Assembly: GCA_024234595.1 (NCBI GenBank)
Contig: JACKNZ010000011.1
Coordinates: forward strand, 56,329-120,328
Reading direction: 5' to 3'
Length of the DNA: 64,000 bases
From: Moraxellaceae bacterium
GTDB lineage: Bacteria; Pseudomonadota; Gammaproteobacteria; Pseudomonadales; Moraxellaceae
Position 1 is the stretch's first letter; the number at the start of each line of letters is the position of its first letter. Made by a program: the position numbers and the translations under genes. The notes under the pieces are model-generated. The model searched no databases. It worked only from the letters and a program-made list of their open reading frames with translations, and had not been told where the DNA came from. Positions 52,938 to 59,479 of the stretch are shown in pieces.

Positions 52938-53224
52938 CGTGAGTATTGAGAACAATTGCTTGCTCAAATGTCACCAATAAACCGATGTACTATGTGTGGA
53001 TGAATTAGAAGTACTGTGTGTTTATTATTTAAGGGACTTATATTAAACCCTTCTTGGCTAAAAGTATGCTGTTTTTGAGTAAGGTTCAAGTGCTTAACCT
53101 CTGATAAAACTAAAGTTTTGTAGGATTGTGAGCAAAAGCTAGTTTTTACAGTAAAAAATCGTTCTCATTTTTGAGAAGTATTCAAGCATCTTCCATGCTA
53201 TATTTAATTTTTTTGTCAGATATA
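52938..53224. other. Intergenic region without recognised gene
   Basis: This is about 290 nt of A/T-rich sequence. A small hairpin TTCTCA/TGAGAA lies at 53162-53177. No ORF with a ribosome-binding site, tRNA or repeat copy is seen. It probably holds upstream control sites for the divergent RTX and rtcB-leader promoters. Confidence 0.5.
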
Positions 53225-53253
53225 TTGATTATTTACATAAGAAATACTAATAT
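53225..53253 (+). promoter_or_regulatory. Promoter of the rtcB leader transcript
   Basis: TTGATT (53225-53230) and TAATAT (53248-53253) have 17-nt spacing and are followed by GCGCGCC, a GC-rich discriminator like those of the tRNA and ribosomal promoters in this window. Predicted start near 53260. Confidence 0.65.
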
Positions 53254-53259
53254 GCGCGC

Positions 53260-53430
53260 CATTCGATAGCACATTGGCTATTTCAAACGATTTTGGAGGT
53301 TCTTGAACAATGAGTAGTATTCAGTATTTACAATTTGCTTAATACACTTCTTCAAGAATCTTAGCTTGAAGGAGAATTAACCTTCAAGCTAGTGAATTAA
53401 AAGCCCTAGCTAACCATGCTAGGGCTTTTT
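53260..53430 (+). ncRNA. Structured leader or small RNA with terminator upstream of rtcB
   Basis: The transcript would hold a 10-codon ORF, then four pairing segments and an intrinsic terminator. GGTTCTTGAA (53298-53307) can pair with TTCAAGAATC (53351-53360); CTTCAAG (53350-53356) with CTTGAAG (53365-53371); TAGCTTGAAGG (53362-53372) with CCTTCAAGCTA (53381-53391), a perfect 11-bp stem; and AGCTAG (53387-53392) with CTAGCT (53406-53411), which would break the terminator. The terminator AAGCCCTAGC/GCTAGGGCTT (53401-53410/53418-53427) is followed by TTT. These alternatives are the layout of an attenuator, but a free-standing small RNA is also possible. Confidence 0.55.
53310..53342 (+). CDS. 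Candidate 10-residue leader peptide
   Basis: The frame reads MSSIQYLQFA and stops with TAA. A perfect GGAGG lies at 53295-53299, 10 nt before the ATG. The sequence just after GGAGG is one arm of a hairpin with a segment downstream of the stop, so ribosomes here would change the fold. No run of one amino acid points to a particular tRNA as signal. Confidence 0.45.
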   Translation: MSSIQYLQFA

Positions 53431-53496
53431 CTTTGGGCAGTCATTTATGTTATTTACCCTATAACAAAATTGGCTGTAAGGATTACCCATAAAAAG

Positions 53497-53520
53497 CACA
53501 AAGTCATCCTTTGTGTTTTT
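53497..53520 (+). terminator. Terminator-like hairpin abutting the rtcB ribosome-binding site
   Basis: CACAAAG (53497-53503) pairs with CTTTGTG (53509-53515) around TCATC, extended by flanking A5/T5 pairs, with the T-tract ending at 53520. AGAGAG, the rtcB ribosome-binding site, starts at the next base. It may terminate transcription or hide the start region. Confidence 0.55.
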
Positions 53521-53533
53521 AGAGAGATTTATC

Positions 53534-54742
53534 ATGCCTGTACAATTGGTTTTAAATGCCAACGAAAAAAATGGTCACAAACCCGTTAAAATTTTTACTA
53601 ACGAGGTTGACCCACAAGCTTTACAACAATTACGCAACCTAGCCGCGTTGCCTTTTGTTTATTCGCATATTGCTGCCATGCCTGATGTCCATGTTGGCAT
53701 TGGTGCAACCGTTGGTTCGGTGATTCCGACCAAAGGCGCAATTATTCCAGCAGCAGTAGGTGTGGATATTGGTTGCGGCATGAATGCTGTGCGCTTGTCA
53801 CTCAAAGCCCATCAACTGCCTGATAACCCCAAAGTATTACGTACGGTAATTGAAAAAGCCGTGCCTGTGGGATTTGCCCAACATCGCAAAGAAACCGTCA
53901 AAGCCTCAAGTATCAGTGCCTTAGATGTGGGCATTGATAAAATTGTCGGTAAACATGCGGGCATCATGAAAATGATCAAGCAGTTTCGCCAAACATGGGC
54001 GCGACAGTTAGGCACATTGGGTGGCGGTAATCATTTTATCGAAATCTGTTTAGATGAAAACCAAGATGTTTGGGTGATGCTGCATTCTGGTAGCCGAGGT
54101 ATTGGCAACTGTATTGGTCGATATTTTATTGAGTTGGCCAAAAAGGATATGCACCGTGAATATGGCCATTTGCCTGATAAAGATTTGTCTTACTTGGTGG
54201 AAGGTACACAACATTTTGCGGACTATGTTGAAGCGGTCTCTTGGGCACAAGATTATGCCATGCTCAATCGTCGGGAAATGATGCGTTTAGTGGTGGAAGC
54301 CATGAAAACAGTATTACCGAGTTTTGAGCTCACCAAAGAAGCGATTAATTGTCATCATAATTATGTGGAACAAGAAACCCATTTTGGTGAGCAGGTTTAT
54401 ATTACTCGCAAGGGCGCAATTAGTGCACAAGAAGGTCAGTTAGGCATTATTCCGGGGAGTATGGGCGCAAAGTCCTATATTGTTCGGGGTAAAGGTAATG
54501 GTGAGTCATTTTGTTCGTGTTCGCATGGAGCAGGCCGCAAAATGAGTCGAATGGAAGCTAAACGCAAATTTGATAGTCATGACTTGGTGTTACAAACTGA
54601 GGGCATTGAATGTCGTAAAGACAAAGGGGTAGTGGATGAAATCCCCGCGGCTTATAAAGACATTGAGGCGGTTATGGCTTATCAGAGCGATTTAGTGGAG
54701 GTCGTTCATACCTTACGCCAAATTGTGTGTATTAAAGGTTAA
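53534..54742 (+). CDS. rtcB: RNA-splicing ligase RtcB
   Basis: RtcB joins RNA 2',3'-cyclic phosphate ends to 5'-OH ends using GTP and manganese, repairing cleaved tRNA and rRNA. The 402-residue protein has the metal site D78-I-G-C81-G-M, 'GTLGGGNHFIE' (near residue 160), 'MLHSGSRGIGN' (near 180) and 'SHGAGRKMSR' with H331 as the guanylylated residue. The ATG at 53534, after AGAGAG, is preferred to an in-frame start at 53513, which overlaps the hairpin. No rtcA or rtcR is nearby, unlike E. coli. Confidence 0.96.
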   Translation: MPVQLVLNANEKNGHKPVKIFTNEVDPQALQQLRNLAALPFVYSHIAAMPDVHVGIGATVGSVIPTKGAIIPAAVGVDIGCGMNAVRLSLKAHQLPDNPKVLRTVIEKAVPVGFAQHRKETVKASSISALDVGIDKIVGKHAGIMKMIKQFRQTWARQLGTLGGGNHFIEICLDENQDVWVMLHSGSRGIGNCIGRYFIELAKKDMHREYGHLPDKDLSYLVEGTQHFADYVEAVSWAQDYAMLNRREMMRLVVEAMKTVLPSFELTKEAINCHHNYVEQETHFGEQVYITRKGAISAQEGQLGIIPGSMGAKSYIVRGKGNGESFCSCSHGAGRKMSRMEAKRKFDSHDLVLQTEGIECRKDKGVVDEIPAAYKDIEAVMAYQSDLVEVVHTLRQIVCIKG

Positions 54743-54763
54743 GTTTTTTAGAGGAGTACAAAA

Positions 54764-54952
54764 ATGTCTAAACGACAGGCAGTCAAACTGCAAAAAAGAC
54801 CGCGTAATTGGGTGACTTTGGTTGCGATTGCGCAAAAAGGTGGTGCTCATGGTAAAAGTGAAAAAGCTTTACGCCGCACCGAACGTCAACACACACAACT
54901 GTCCGCACGGGAGGCTTTTTCCTCCCGTGAGGATCTTCGCCTAGTTGCTTAA
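54764..54952 (+). CDS. Small basic hypothetical protein downstream of rtcB
   Basis: This is a 62-residue, strongly basic protein with GAGGAG 9 nt upstream of the ATG and 21 nt after rtcB, so it is very likely co-transcribed. It has 'KRPRNWVTLVAIAQKGGAHGKSEKALRRTERQ' in its central part. I do not recognise a family. The codons for its last ~15 residues form a perfect 9-bp hairpin (54906-54914 with 54921-54929). RNA binding is a guess from charge and context only. Confidence 0.6.
   Translation: MSKRQAVKLQKRPRNWVTLVAIAQKGGAHGKSEKALRRTERQHTQLSAREAFSSREDLRLVA
54906..54929 (+). other. Perfect stem-loop inside the small ORF after rtcB
   Basis: CACGGGAGG (54906-54914) pairs with CCTCCCGTG (54921-54929) around the loop CTTTTT. 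No T-tract follows, so it is not a standard terminator. It lies within coding sequence 23 nt before the stop codon. Confidence 0.65.
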
Positions 54953-55014
54953 ACACCCTATTCAAATGTGACTCTTTAGCAGTACTATTAAAAAAACGAC
55001 GCTAAGGAATTTTT

Positions 55015-56139
55015 ATGAAAAAGTCTCTGCCTTTTTTATCTATCATCTCTTTACTATTAAGCACTACAGTTAAAGCTGATGGTTATTTTTTAACGGCACA
55101 ACAAAAAAAAGAATTAATTTTATCTGGTCAAATGCACGATGAGCAGCAGCGTTTGTATGATGTGTGGATTGTGACGGGCTATGTGCAGCCTGTTAAACAT
55201 ATTAAACAAGGTTGGCAAAAAGCAGGTGAGTCTTTAAAGGATTATGGCCGCCCGATGTTGTATAGCAATATTGATAAATATTCAAATAATACATGGCGTT
55301 ATGGCACACAAGATATTTTGCAACAATATACTTTTGAGGATAGCTCTAAAGCATGGAAAAAAAGTATGGCCACTGCACAAAAACGAACTCAACAACGTGT
55401 TTTTGGCTGGTGGTTAGCTTATCCGTGGGGAGTTTTTGAGGCAGGTGTTGAGTCGATGTTGCGTGTAGCAACAGGATTGCCTGTGGGGGCTGCAGTTGCT
55501 GCATCTGCTTATACGGTTGTGCCTGTAGCCACCTTTGCATGGCCAAGTTTGGAAAGCGTTGGCTATGCCACCATCGAAGGCGCAGCATATCCTGTGGTGG
55601 CAGCCTCGTGGAATACCATTATTGCTCCACCCTTAGCCTTATTAGGCCAACAACCTGCACCTGAGCGGGCTGATGGCTTTTGGATGAAACAAGTCGATGA
55701 CCCTAATTTGCAAGTAGTGGCACAGACAATAAAAGATTGGTATAAGCAGTTGGCAGCACAACAAGCGACTACTATGACTGCGAGCGTAAAGCAGCAACAA
55801 GTAGAAGCTTTACGAGAGCAGCTAAGACAGTTAGAGCAACAATTACAAGCCGAAGAAAAACATCATAAACAACAGCAAATAGCCCAATTATTGCAACAAA
55901 TGACAGCCCAAAGACCGCAATTAAACAAACAGCTAGCCGATAAAGGTTTGTCCTTAGAGATACTAGCGCGTAATCGCCAAGCAATAAAGGTAAAACTCAG
56001 TGATATAGGCGTATCTTATGAGGATTTAGATAAGATGTTAGATGTTTTGGGGGCTTCCTCACAGTTTGAGCAAGAACGTAACACAGACGACAAAACAGAC
56101 CCATTACAACGCTCATTAGATATTATGCACGGGCGTTAA
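55015..56139 (+). CDS. Exported hypothetical protein with C-terminal coiled coil
   Basis: The 374-residue protein has a clear signal peptide (residues 1-21, cut near 'VKA'). The mature part begins with Tyr- and Trp-containing sequence, followed by a stretch rich in small hydrophobic residues (about 140-210: 'GLPVGAAVAASAYTVVPVATFAW'-type), which may insert in or lie on a membrane. Residues 245-310 form a Gln/Glu/Leu-rich coiled coil. No known family is recognised. AAGGAA precedes the ATG. It probably acts in the periplasm or outer membrane. Confidence 0.8.
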   Translation: MKKSLPFLSIISLLLSTTVKADGYFLTAQQKKELILSGQMHDEQQRLYDVWIVTGYVQPVKHIKQGWQKAGESLKDYGRPMLYSNIDKYSNNTWRYGTQDILQQYTFEDSSKAWKKSMATAQKRTQQRVFGWWLAYPWGVFEAGVESMLRVATGLPVGAAVAASAYTVVPVATFAWPSLESVGYATIEGAAYPVVAASWNTIIAPPLALLGQQPAPERADGFWMKQVDDPNLQVVAQTIKDWYKQLAAQQATTMTASVKQQQVEALREQLRQLEQQLQAEEKHHKQQQIAQLLQQMTAQRPQLNKQLADKGLSLEILARNRQAIKVKLSDIGVSYEDLDKMLDVLGASSQFEQERNTDDKTDPLQRSLDIMHGR

Positions 56140-56146
56140 TTGCGAA

Positions 56147-56166
56147 GGGGGAAAGCTTTTGCCCCC
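56147..56166. terminator. Hairpin between convergent genes
   Basis: GGGGG (56147-56151) pairs with CCCCC (56162-56166) with a self-complementary AAAGCTTT inside. It is centrally placed in the 34-nt gap between the exported protein gene and purT. Only short T-runs follow, so strength is uncertain. Confidence 0.4.
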
Positions 56167-56173
56167 TATTTGT

Positions 56174-57370
56174 CTAATTTAAAACAGGCTTTACTCGTCC
56201 TGCCGTTTCTCTGGCATTTGCTCTTGCTAAATCAACACTCTCTGCACGACATAACGCCACACCCATTCTGCGTTTTGCAAAACTTTCTGGCTTACCAAAT
56301 AAACGCAAATCACTATTGGGCACTTGTAAGGCCTCGGTAACGCCTTCAAAAGCAATACCTTGGGCTTCTAAACCGCCATAAATCACTGCACTGGCAGCGA
56401 CACTATGACAAGCGGTATTAACAGGCAAACCTAAAATCGCGCGGGCATGGATTTCAAATTCGGATTGATATTGACTAGCCAAAGTGACCAAGCCTGTATC
56501 GTGTGGGCGAGGGCTAACTTCGGAAAACCACACCTCATTACCTTTGACAAATAATTCAACACCAAAAATGCCACGACCACCTAAATTGGTAGTGACTTTA
56601 TCGGCAATATCACGCGCTTTTGCTAACGCAACTTCACTCATCGCTTGGGGTTGCCAACTTTCGACATAATCACCTGCCACTTGTTTATGGCCAATGGCAT
56701 CACAAAAAAAGGTTTGTACTTGACCGTTTGCACCCACAGCACGCACAGTGAGTAAGGTAATTTCAAAATCAAAATCAATCATGCCTTCCAAAATCACTTT
56801 GCCATGATTCACTCGGCCACTGGCAATGGCGTAATCCCATGCGTTAGCCAAGTCTTCAAATTTCTCTACTTTAGATTGACCTTTACCTGAAGAAGACATG
56901 ACAGGTTTAATAAAACACGGAAAACCAATATTTTTGGCAGCCGCTTGGAGCTGTTCTAAGCTTTCAGCAAAGGCATAAGGGGAGGTGGGTAATTGTAATT
57001 CTTCGGCAGCCAAGCGGCGAATACCTTCACGATTCATGGTTAAATTAACAGCACGCGCGGTGGGAATCACCTCGCTAATGCCTTGTTGTTCAATATCGAC
57101 CAACACTTGGGTGGCAATCGCTTCAATTTCGGGCACAATAAAATGCGGTTTTTCGGCAATAATTAAGGCACGTAATTCGTCTGCATTGCTCATGTTGATG
57201 ACATGAGCGCGATGTGCCACTTGATGTGCAGGCGCGTTGGCATATCTATCCACTGCTATCACTTCCACGCCCAAGCGTTGTAAAGAAATAACCACTTCTT
57301 TGCCCAATTCGCCCGAACCTAATAACATGACTTTGGTGGCGGTGTTAGTTAATGGTGTGCCAAATTTCAT
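56174..57370 (-). CDS. purT: Formate-dependent phosphoribosylglycinamide formyltransferase
   Basis: PurT makes formyl-GAR from GAR, formate and ATP, the folate-independent third step of purine synthesis. The 398-residue ATP-grasp protein starts 'MKFGTPLTNTATKVMLLGSGELGKE' and has 'KPVMSSSGKGQSKV' (ATP loop, near residue 155), 'GVELFVKGNEVWFSEVSPRPHDTG' (metal ligands Glu, near residues 268-292). Length is normal. It lies 46 nt after the toxin gene on the same strand. Confidence 0.96.
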   Translation of the reverse strand: MKFGTPLTNTATKVMLLGSGELGKEVVISLQRLGVEVIAVDRYANAPAHQVAHRAHVINMSNADELRALIIAEKPHFIVPEIEAIATQVLVDIEQQGISEVIPTARAVNLTMNREGIRRLAAEELQLPTSPYAFAESLEQLQAAAKNIGFPCFIKPVMSSSGKGQSKVEKFEDLANAWDYAIASGRVNHGKVILEGMIDFDFEITLLTVRAVGANGQVQTFFCDAIGHKQVAGDYVESWQPQAMSEVALAKARDIADKVTTNLGGRGIFGVELFVKGNEVWFSEVSPRPHDTGLVTLASQYQSEFEIHARAILGLPVNTACHSVAASAVIYGGLEAQGIAFEGVTEALQVPNSDLRLFGKPESFAKRRMGVALCRAESVDLARANARETAGRVKPVLN

Positions 57371-57416
57371 AAGCCTAGACTCTTAAAGTGGGAATAATTA
57401 TTTACGTGACGGTTGA

Positions 57417-57803
57417 TTATAGCCAATCTTCTAAACGTAATTTAGGTACACGCATAAACTCACGGGTGTTATGGGTGACTAATATCAAATCGCGTTCTAA
57501 AGCCTGTGCCGCTATCAATATATCATATGAGCCAATAGGTTGATTTTTAGTGGCAGCACGAACAATTGCCGCTCGCTTGGCATCTTCAGGCGTAAATGTT
57601 AAGGTGGTAAAAGGTATGCTTTCTATGCGTAATAAATTAGCACTCAGATGTTGAGAGCTACCATTAAATGCACCGTAATATAATTCGTATTGAGTAATGA
57701 CCGAGATGGCGATATCTGCAACATGATGTTGCTGTAGTTTGGTTCTAAAGCCTTGATGCTTGTGCATAGCAATTACGGCATTAGTGTCTAATAAAAATCT
57801 CAT
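57417..57803 (-). CDS. PIN-domain toxin, VapC family
   Basis: VapC toxins are ribonucleases that cut tRNA or rRNA. The 128-residue PIN domain has D6 in 'LLDTN', E40 in 'TQYELYYG', D94 in 'SYDILIAA' and 'THNTREF' near residue 110, the expected acidic metal site. Length is normal and the frame is intact. Its start overlaps the antitoxin stop by 4 nt (ATGA). Confidence 0.88.
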   Translation of the reverse strand: MRFLLDTNAVIAMHKHQGFRTKLQQHHVADIAISVITQYELYYGAFNGSSQHLSANLLRIESIPFTTLTFTPEDAKRAAIVRAATKNQPIGSYDILIAAQALERDLILVTHNTREFMRVPKLRLEDWL

Positions 57804-58048
57804 TCAAATAACTCGCCAAGTGTGTCACGTTGTTGAGCAGGTGGTTGCTCGGCAATCGCTTGTTCAAAGGCATCATCAAAGGGTTGTAGTTGTTTAAGCC
57901 AATCCCATTCATTTGCAGTGTTGCTTGGCGTTGATTTTTGCTCTTTTTGATACAAAAACTCAATAAAATCGAGTGCTTCTTGTGTTTTTTGTGGTGATAA
58001 GCATTGTAAATAATGTACGGCTTGACTGAGTGTGCTGTGTGTTTGCAT
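57800..58048 (-). CDS. Antitoxin of the VapBC-type pair
   Basis: This 82-residue acidic protein precedes the PIN toxin with a 4-nt overlap. The N-terminal half has 'LQCLSPQKTQEALDFIEFLYQ', typical of small VapB-like (DUF2281-type) antitoxins; the C-terminal half is acidic and Gln-rich and should wrap the toxin. The DNA-binding part is not obvious. AGGT lies upstream. A TATAAT -10 box is at 58082-58077 on the - strand. Confidence 0.75.
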   Translation of the reverse strand: MQTHSTLSQAVHYLQCLSPQKTQEALDFIEFLYQKEQKSTPSNTANEWDWLKQLQPFDDAFEQAIAEQPPAQQRDTLGELFE

Positions 58049-58076
58049 GATGCTATTACCTGTTGCGGTTTGTTTG

Positions 58077-58082
58077 ATTATA
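58077..58082 (-). promoter_or_regulatory. Candidate -10 box of the toxin-antitoxin pair
   Basis: TATAAT on the - strand lies 29 nt before the antitoxin start. No good -35 box is found at 16-18 nt, which would fit a promoter that depends on or is blocked by a regulator. Confidence 0.4.
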
Positions 58083-58088
58083 GCGCAA

Positions 58089-58208
58089 TTATTGACCTAA
58101 AATCATTTGTTCTATGTGAGCTTTGGCGTTAGCGAGTAGTTGCTCGGCTTGGTTGCGAATGGCTTGTATATGCTTGGCTATTTCGTGTTGTTTTTGGATG
58201 ATTATCAA
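58089..58208 (-). pseudogene. Remnant of a type I specificity subunit (HsdS C-terminus)
   Basis: The - strand frame ends 'IRNQAEQLLANAKAHIEQMILG' plus Gln and stop, which resembles the C-terminal helical tail of many HsdS proteins. Only about 39 codons are left, opening at a TTG without a good ribosome-binding site, and upstream the frame runs into the tRNA-Leu terminator. It looks like the end of a lost restriction gene beside tRNA-Leu. It is unlike the tail of the hsdS at the window start. A short unrelated helical ORF is the alternative. Confidence 0.45.
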
Positions 58209-58217
58209 ACAACATCC

Positions 58218-58254
58218 AAAAAAAAGCCCCGACTTATTCAGTCAGGGCTTTTTT
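58218..58254 (-). terminator. Terminator of tRNA-Leu, possibly bidirectional
   Basis: On the - strand GCCCTGAC (58248-58241) pairs with GTCGGGGC (58233-58226) with one G-U pair, followed by T8-9. T6 on the + strand side makes it symmetrical. Confidence 0.8.
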
Positions 58255-58261
58255 GGAATCT

Positions 58262-58348
58262 TGGTGCCTAGAGCCGGAATCGAACCGGCACGCCCGCAAA
58301 GGCGGTGGATTTTGAGTCCACTGCGTCTACCGATTCCGCCACCTAGGC
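58262..58348 (-). tRNA. leuX: tRNA-Leu (anticodon CAA)
   Basis: This is an 87-nt class II tRNA: acceptor GCCUAGG, D-arm GGCGGAAUCGGUAGACGC, anticodon stem GUGGA/UCCAC around CUCAAAA (CAA), a long variable arm, T-arm GGUUCGAUUCC and encoded CCA. The symbol follows E. coli leuX by anticodon only. Confidence 0.95.
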
Positions 58349-58362
58349 AAGGTAGGCTTGCG

Positions 58363-58390
58363 ATTATAGTCAGGCTAAACATTCCGTCAA
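58363..58390 (-). promoter_or_regulatory. Promoter of tRNA-Leu
   Basis: On the - strand TTGACG (58390-58385) and TATAAT (58368-58363) have 16-nt spacing, followed by CGCAAGCC. A near-consensus stable-RNA promoter. Confidence 0.8.
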
Positions 58391-58411
58391 GCCTTTTTGC
58401 AAATTATTAGG

Positions 58412-58417
58412 TATAAT
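58412..58417 (+). promoter_or_regulatory. Candidate -10 box for queA
   Basis: A perfect TATAAT lies 33 nt before the queA ATG, facing away from the tRNA-Leu promoter. No good -35 is seen, so activity may depend on the divergent promoter region. Confidence 0.45.
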
Positions 58418-58450
58418 GCCGCTCCTTTTGACGCTAATTGCCCAAACTCT

Positions 58451-59479
58451 ATGCAACTGTCTGATTTTAGTTATCAATTACCCGATGAGCTAATTGCCCG
58501 CTATCCCTTAGCGCAGCGTTCGGCATCGCGCCTGTTGCATCTTGCACCGCAAGGTATCGCACATAACAGGGTGAGTGACTTGCCGCAGTTAATTCGGCCA
58601 AATGACTTGTTGGTATTTAACGATACCCGTGTGTTAGCGGCACGATTGTATGGCCAAAAAAGCTCAGGTGGCAAAGTAGAAGTGTTAGTTGAGCGTATTA
58701 TTGATGACAACACCGCCTTAGTGCATCTGCGCGCCAGTAATTCCCCCAAATCGGGTGCTATTATCCGCTTTGGACAAGGCACTATTAACGCTACCATGTT
58801 AGAGCGGGTAGGGGACTTATTTAAGCTGCAATTTAATCAGCCTGTGCGTGGGGTATTGGCGCAACACGGCCAAATGCCCTTGCCACCGTATTTGGGGCGC
58901 GATGTGGAGCAAAGCGACAGCGAACGCTACCAAACGGTATATAGCGACCCCAACAAACAAAATTCCGTGGCAGCTCCCACCGCAGGTTTGCATTTTGACG
59001 AAACGTTATTAGCCAATTTAAAAGCAGCAGGGGCAAATTTTGCCTATGTCACCTTGCACGTTGGGGCAGGCACGTTTCAGCCTGTGCGTACCGCCGACAT
59101 TCGTGACCACCAAATGCACAGCGAATGGCTAGACGTGCCGCAAGCTACCGTTCAAGCAATTAACCAAACAAAAGCCAACGGTGGGCGAGTGATAGCCATT
59201 GGTACAACCAGCGTTCGTGCTTTAGAAAGTGCCGCTTTATATAATAACGGCCAGTTAAAAGCATGGTCGGGCGAGACAGAGATTTTTATTTATCCCAGTT
59301 ATGAGTGGAAAGTGATAGACGCGCTGTTTACTAATTTTCATTTGCCCGAATCCACCTTGTTAATGTTGGTGTGTGCTTTGGCTGGCAAAGAACGAGTCAT
59401 GGCGGCCTATAACGAAGCTGTGGCGCACCAATACCGATTTTTTAGTTATGGCGATGCCATGTTTGTGGAAAATAACTGA
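58451..59479 (+). CDS. queA: tRNA preQ1(34) S-adenosylmethionine ribosyltransferase-isomerase
   Basis: QueA transfers the ribose of SAM to preQ1 in tRNA, making epoxyqueuosine. The 342-residue protein has 'MQLSDFSYQLPDELIARYPL' at the N-terminus, 'NDTRVLAARL' (near residue 56), 'LHVGAGTFQPV' (near 200) and 'FHLPESTLLMLV' (near 298). The ATG at 58451 is chosen from this N-terminus; the upstream in-frame start at 58397 overlaps the promoter. The stop shares one base with the tgt start (TGATG). Confidence 0.96.
   Translation: MQLSDFSYQLPDELIARYPLAQRSASRLLHLAPQGIAHNRVSDLPQLIRPNDLLVFNDTRVLAARLYGQKSSGGKVEVLVERIIDDNTALVHLRASNSPKSGAIIRFGQGTINATMLERVGDLFKLQFNQPVRGVLAQHGQMPLPPYLGRDVEQSDSERYQTVYSDPNKQNSVAAPTAGLHFDETLLANLKAAGANFAYVTLHVGAGTFQPVRTADIRDHQMHSEWLDVPQATVQAINQTKANGGRVIAIGTTSVRALESAALYNNGQLKAWSGETEIFIYPSYEWKVIDALFTNFHLPESTLLMLVCALAGKERVMAAYNEAVAHQYRFFSYGDAMFVENN

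Noticed and set aside
48787..52980. Several + strand frames of 60-127 codons opposite the RTX gene
   Set aside because: All are shadows of the repetitive - strand gene, rich in Pro, Ser and Leu from reading the Gly-Asp repeats in reverse.
53461..53520. Sigma54 promoter for rtcB as in E. coli
   Set aside because: No TGGCAC-N5-TTGCA-like pair is present in the upstream region, and no rtcR gene is adjacent.
58123..58410. A 95-codon + strand reading frame over tRNA-Leu
   Set aside because: It reads the antisense of tRNA-Leu and its terminator, has no ribosome-binding site, and is a well-known type of false gene.
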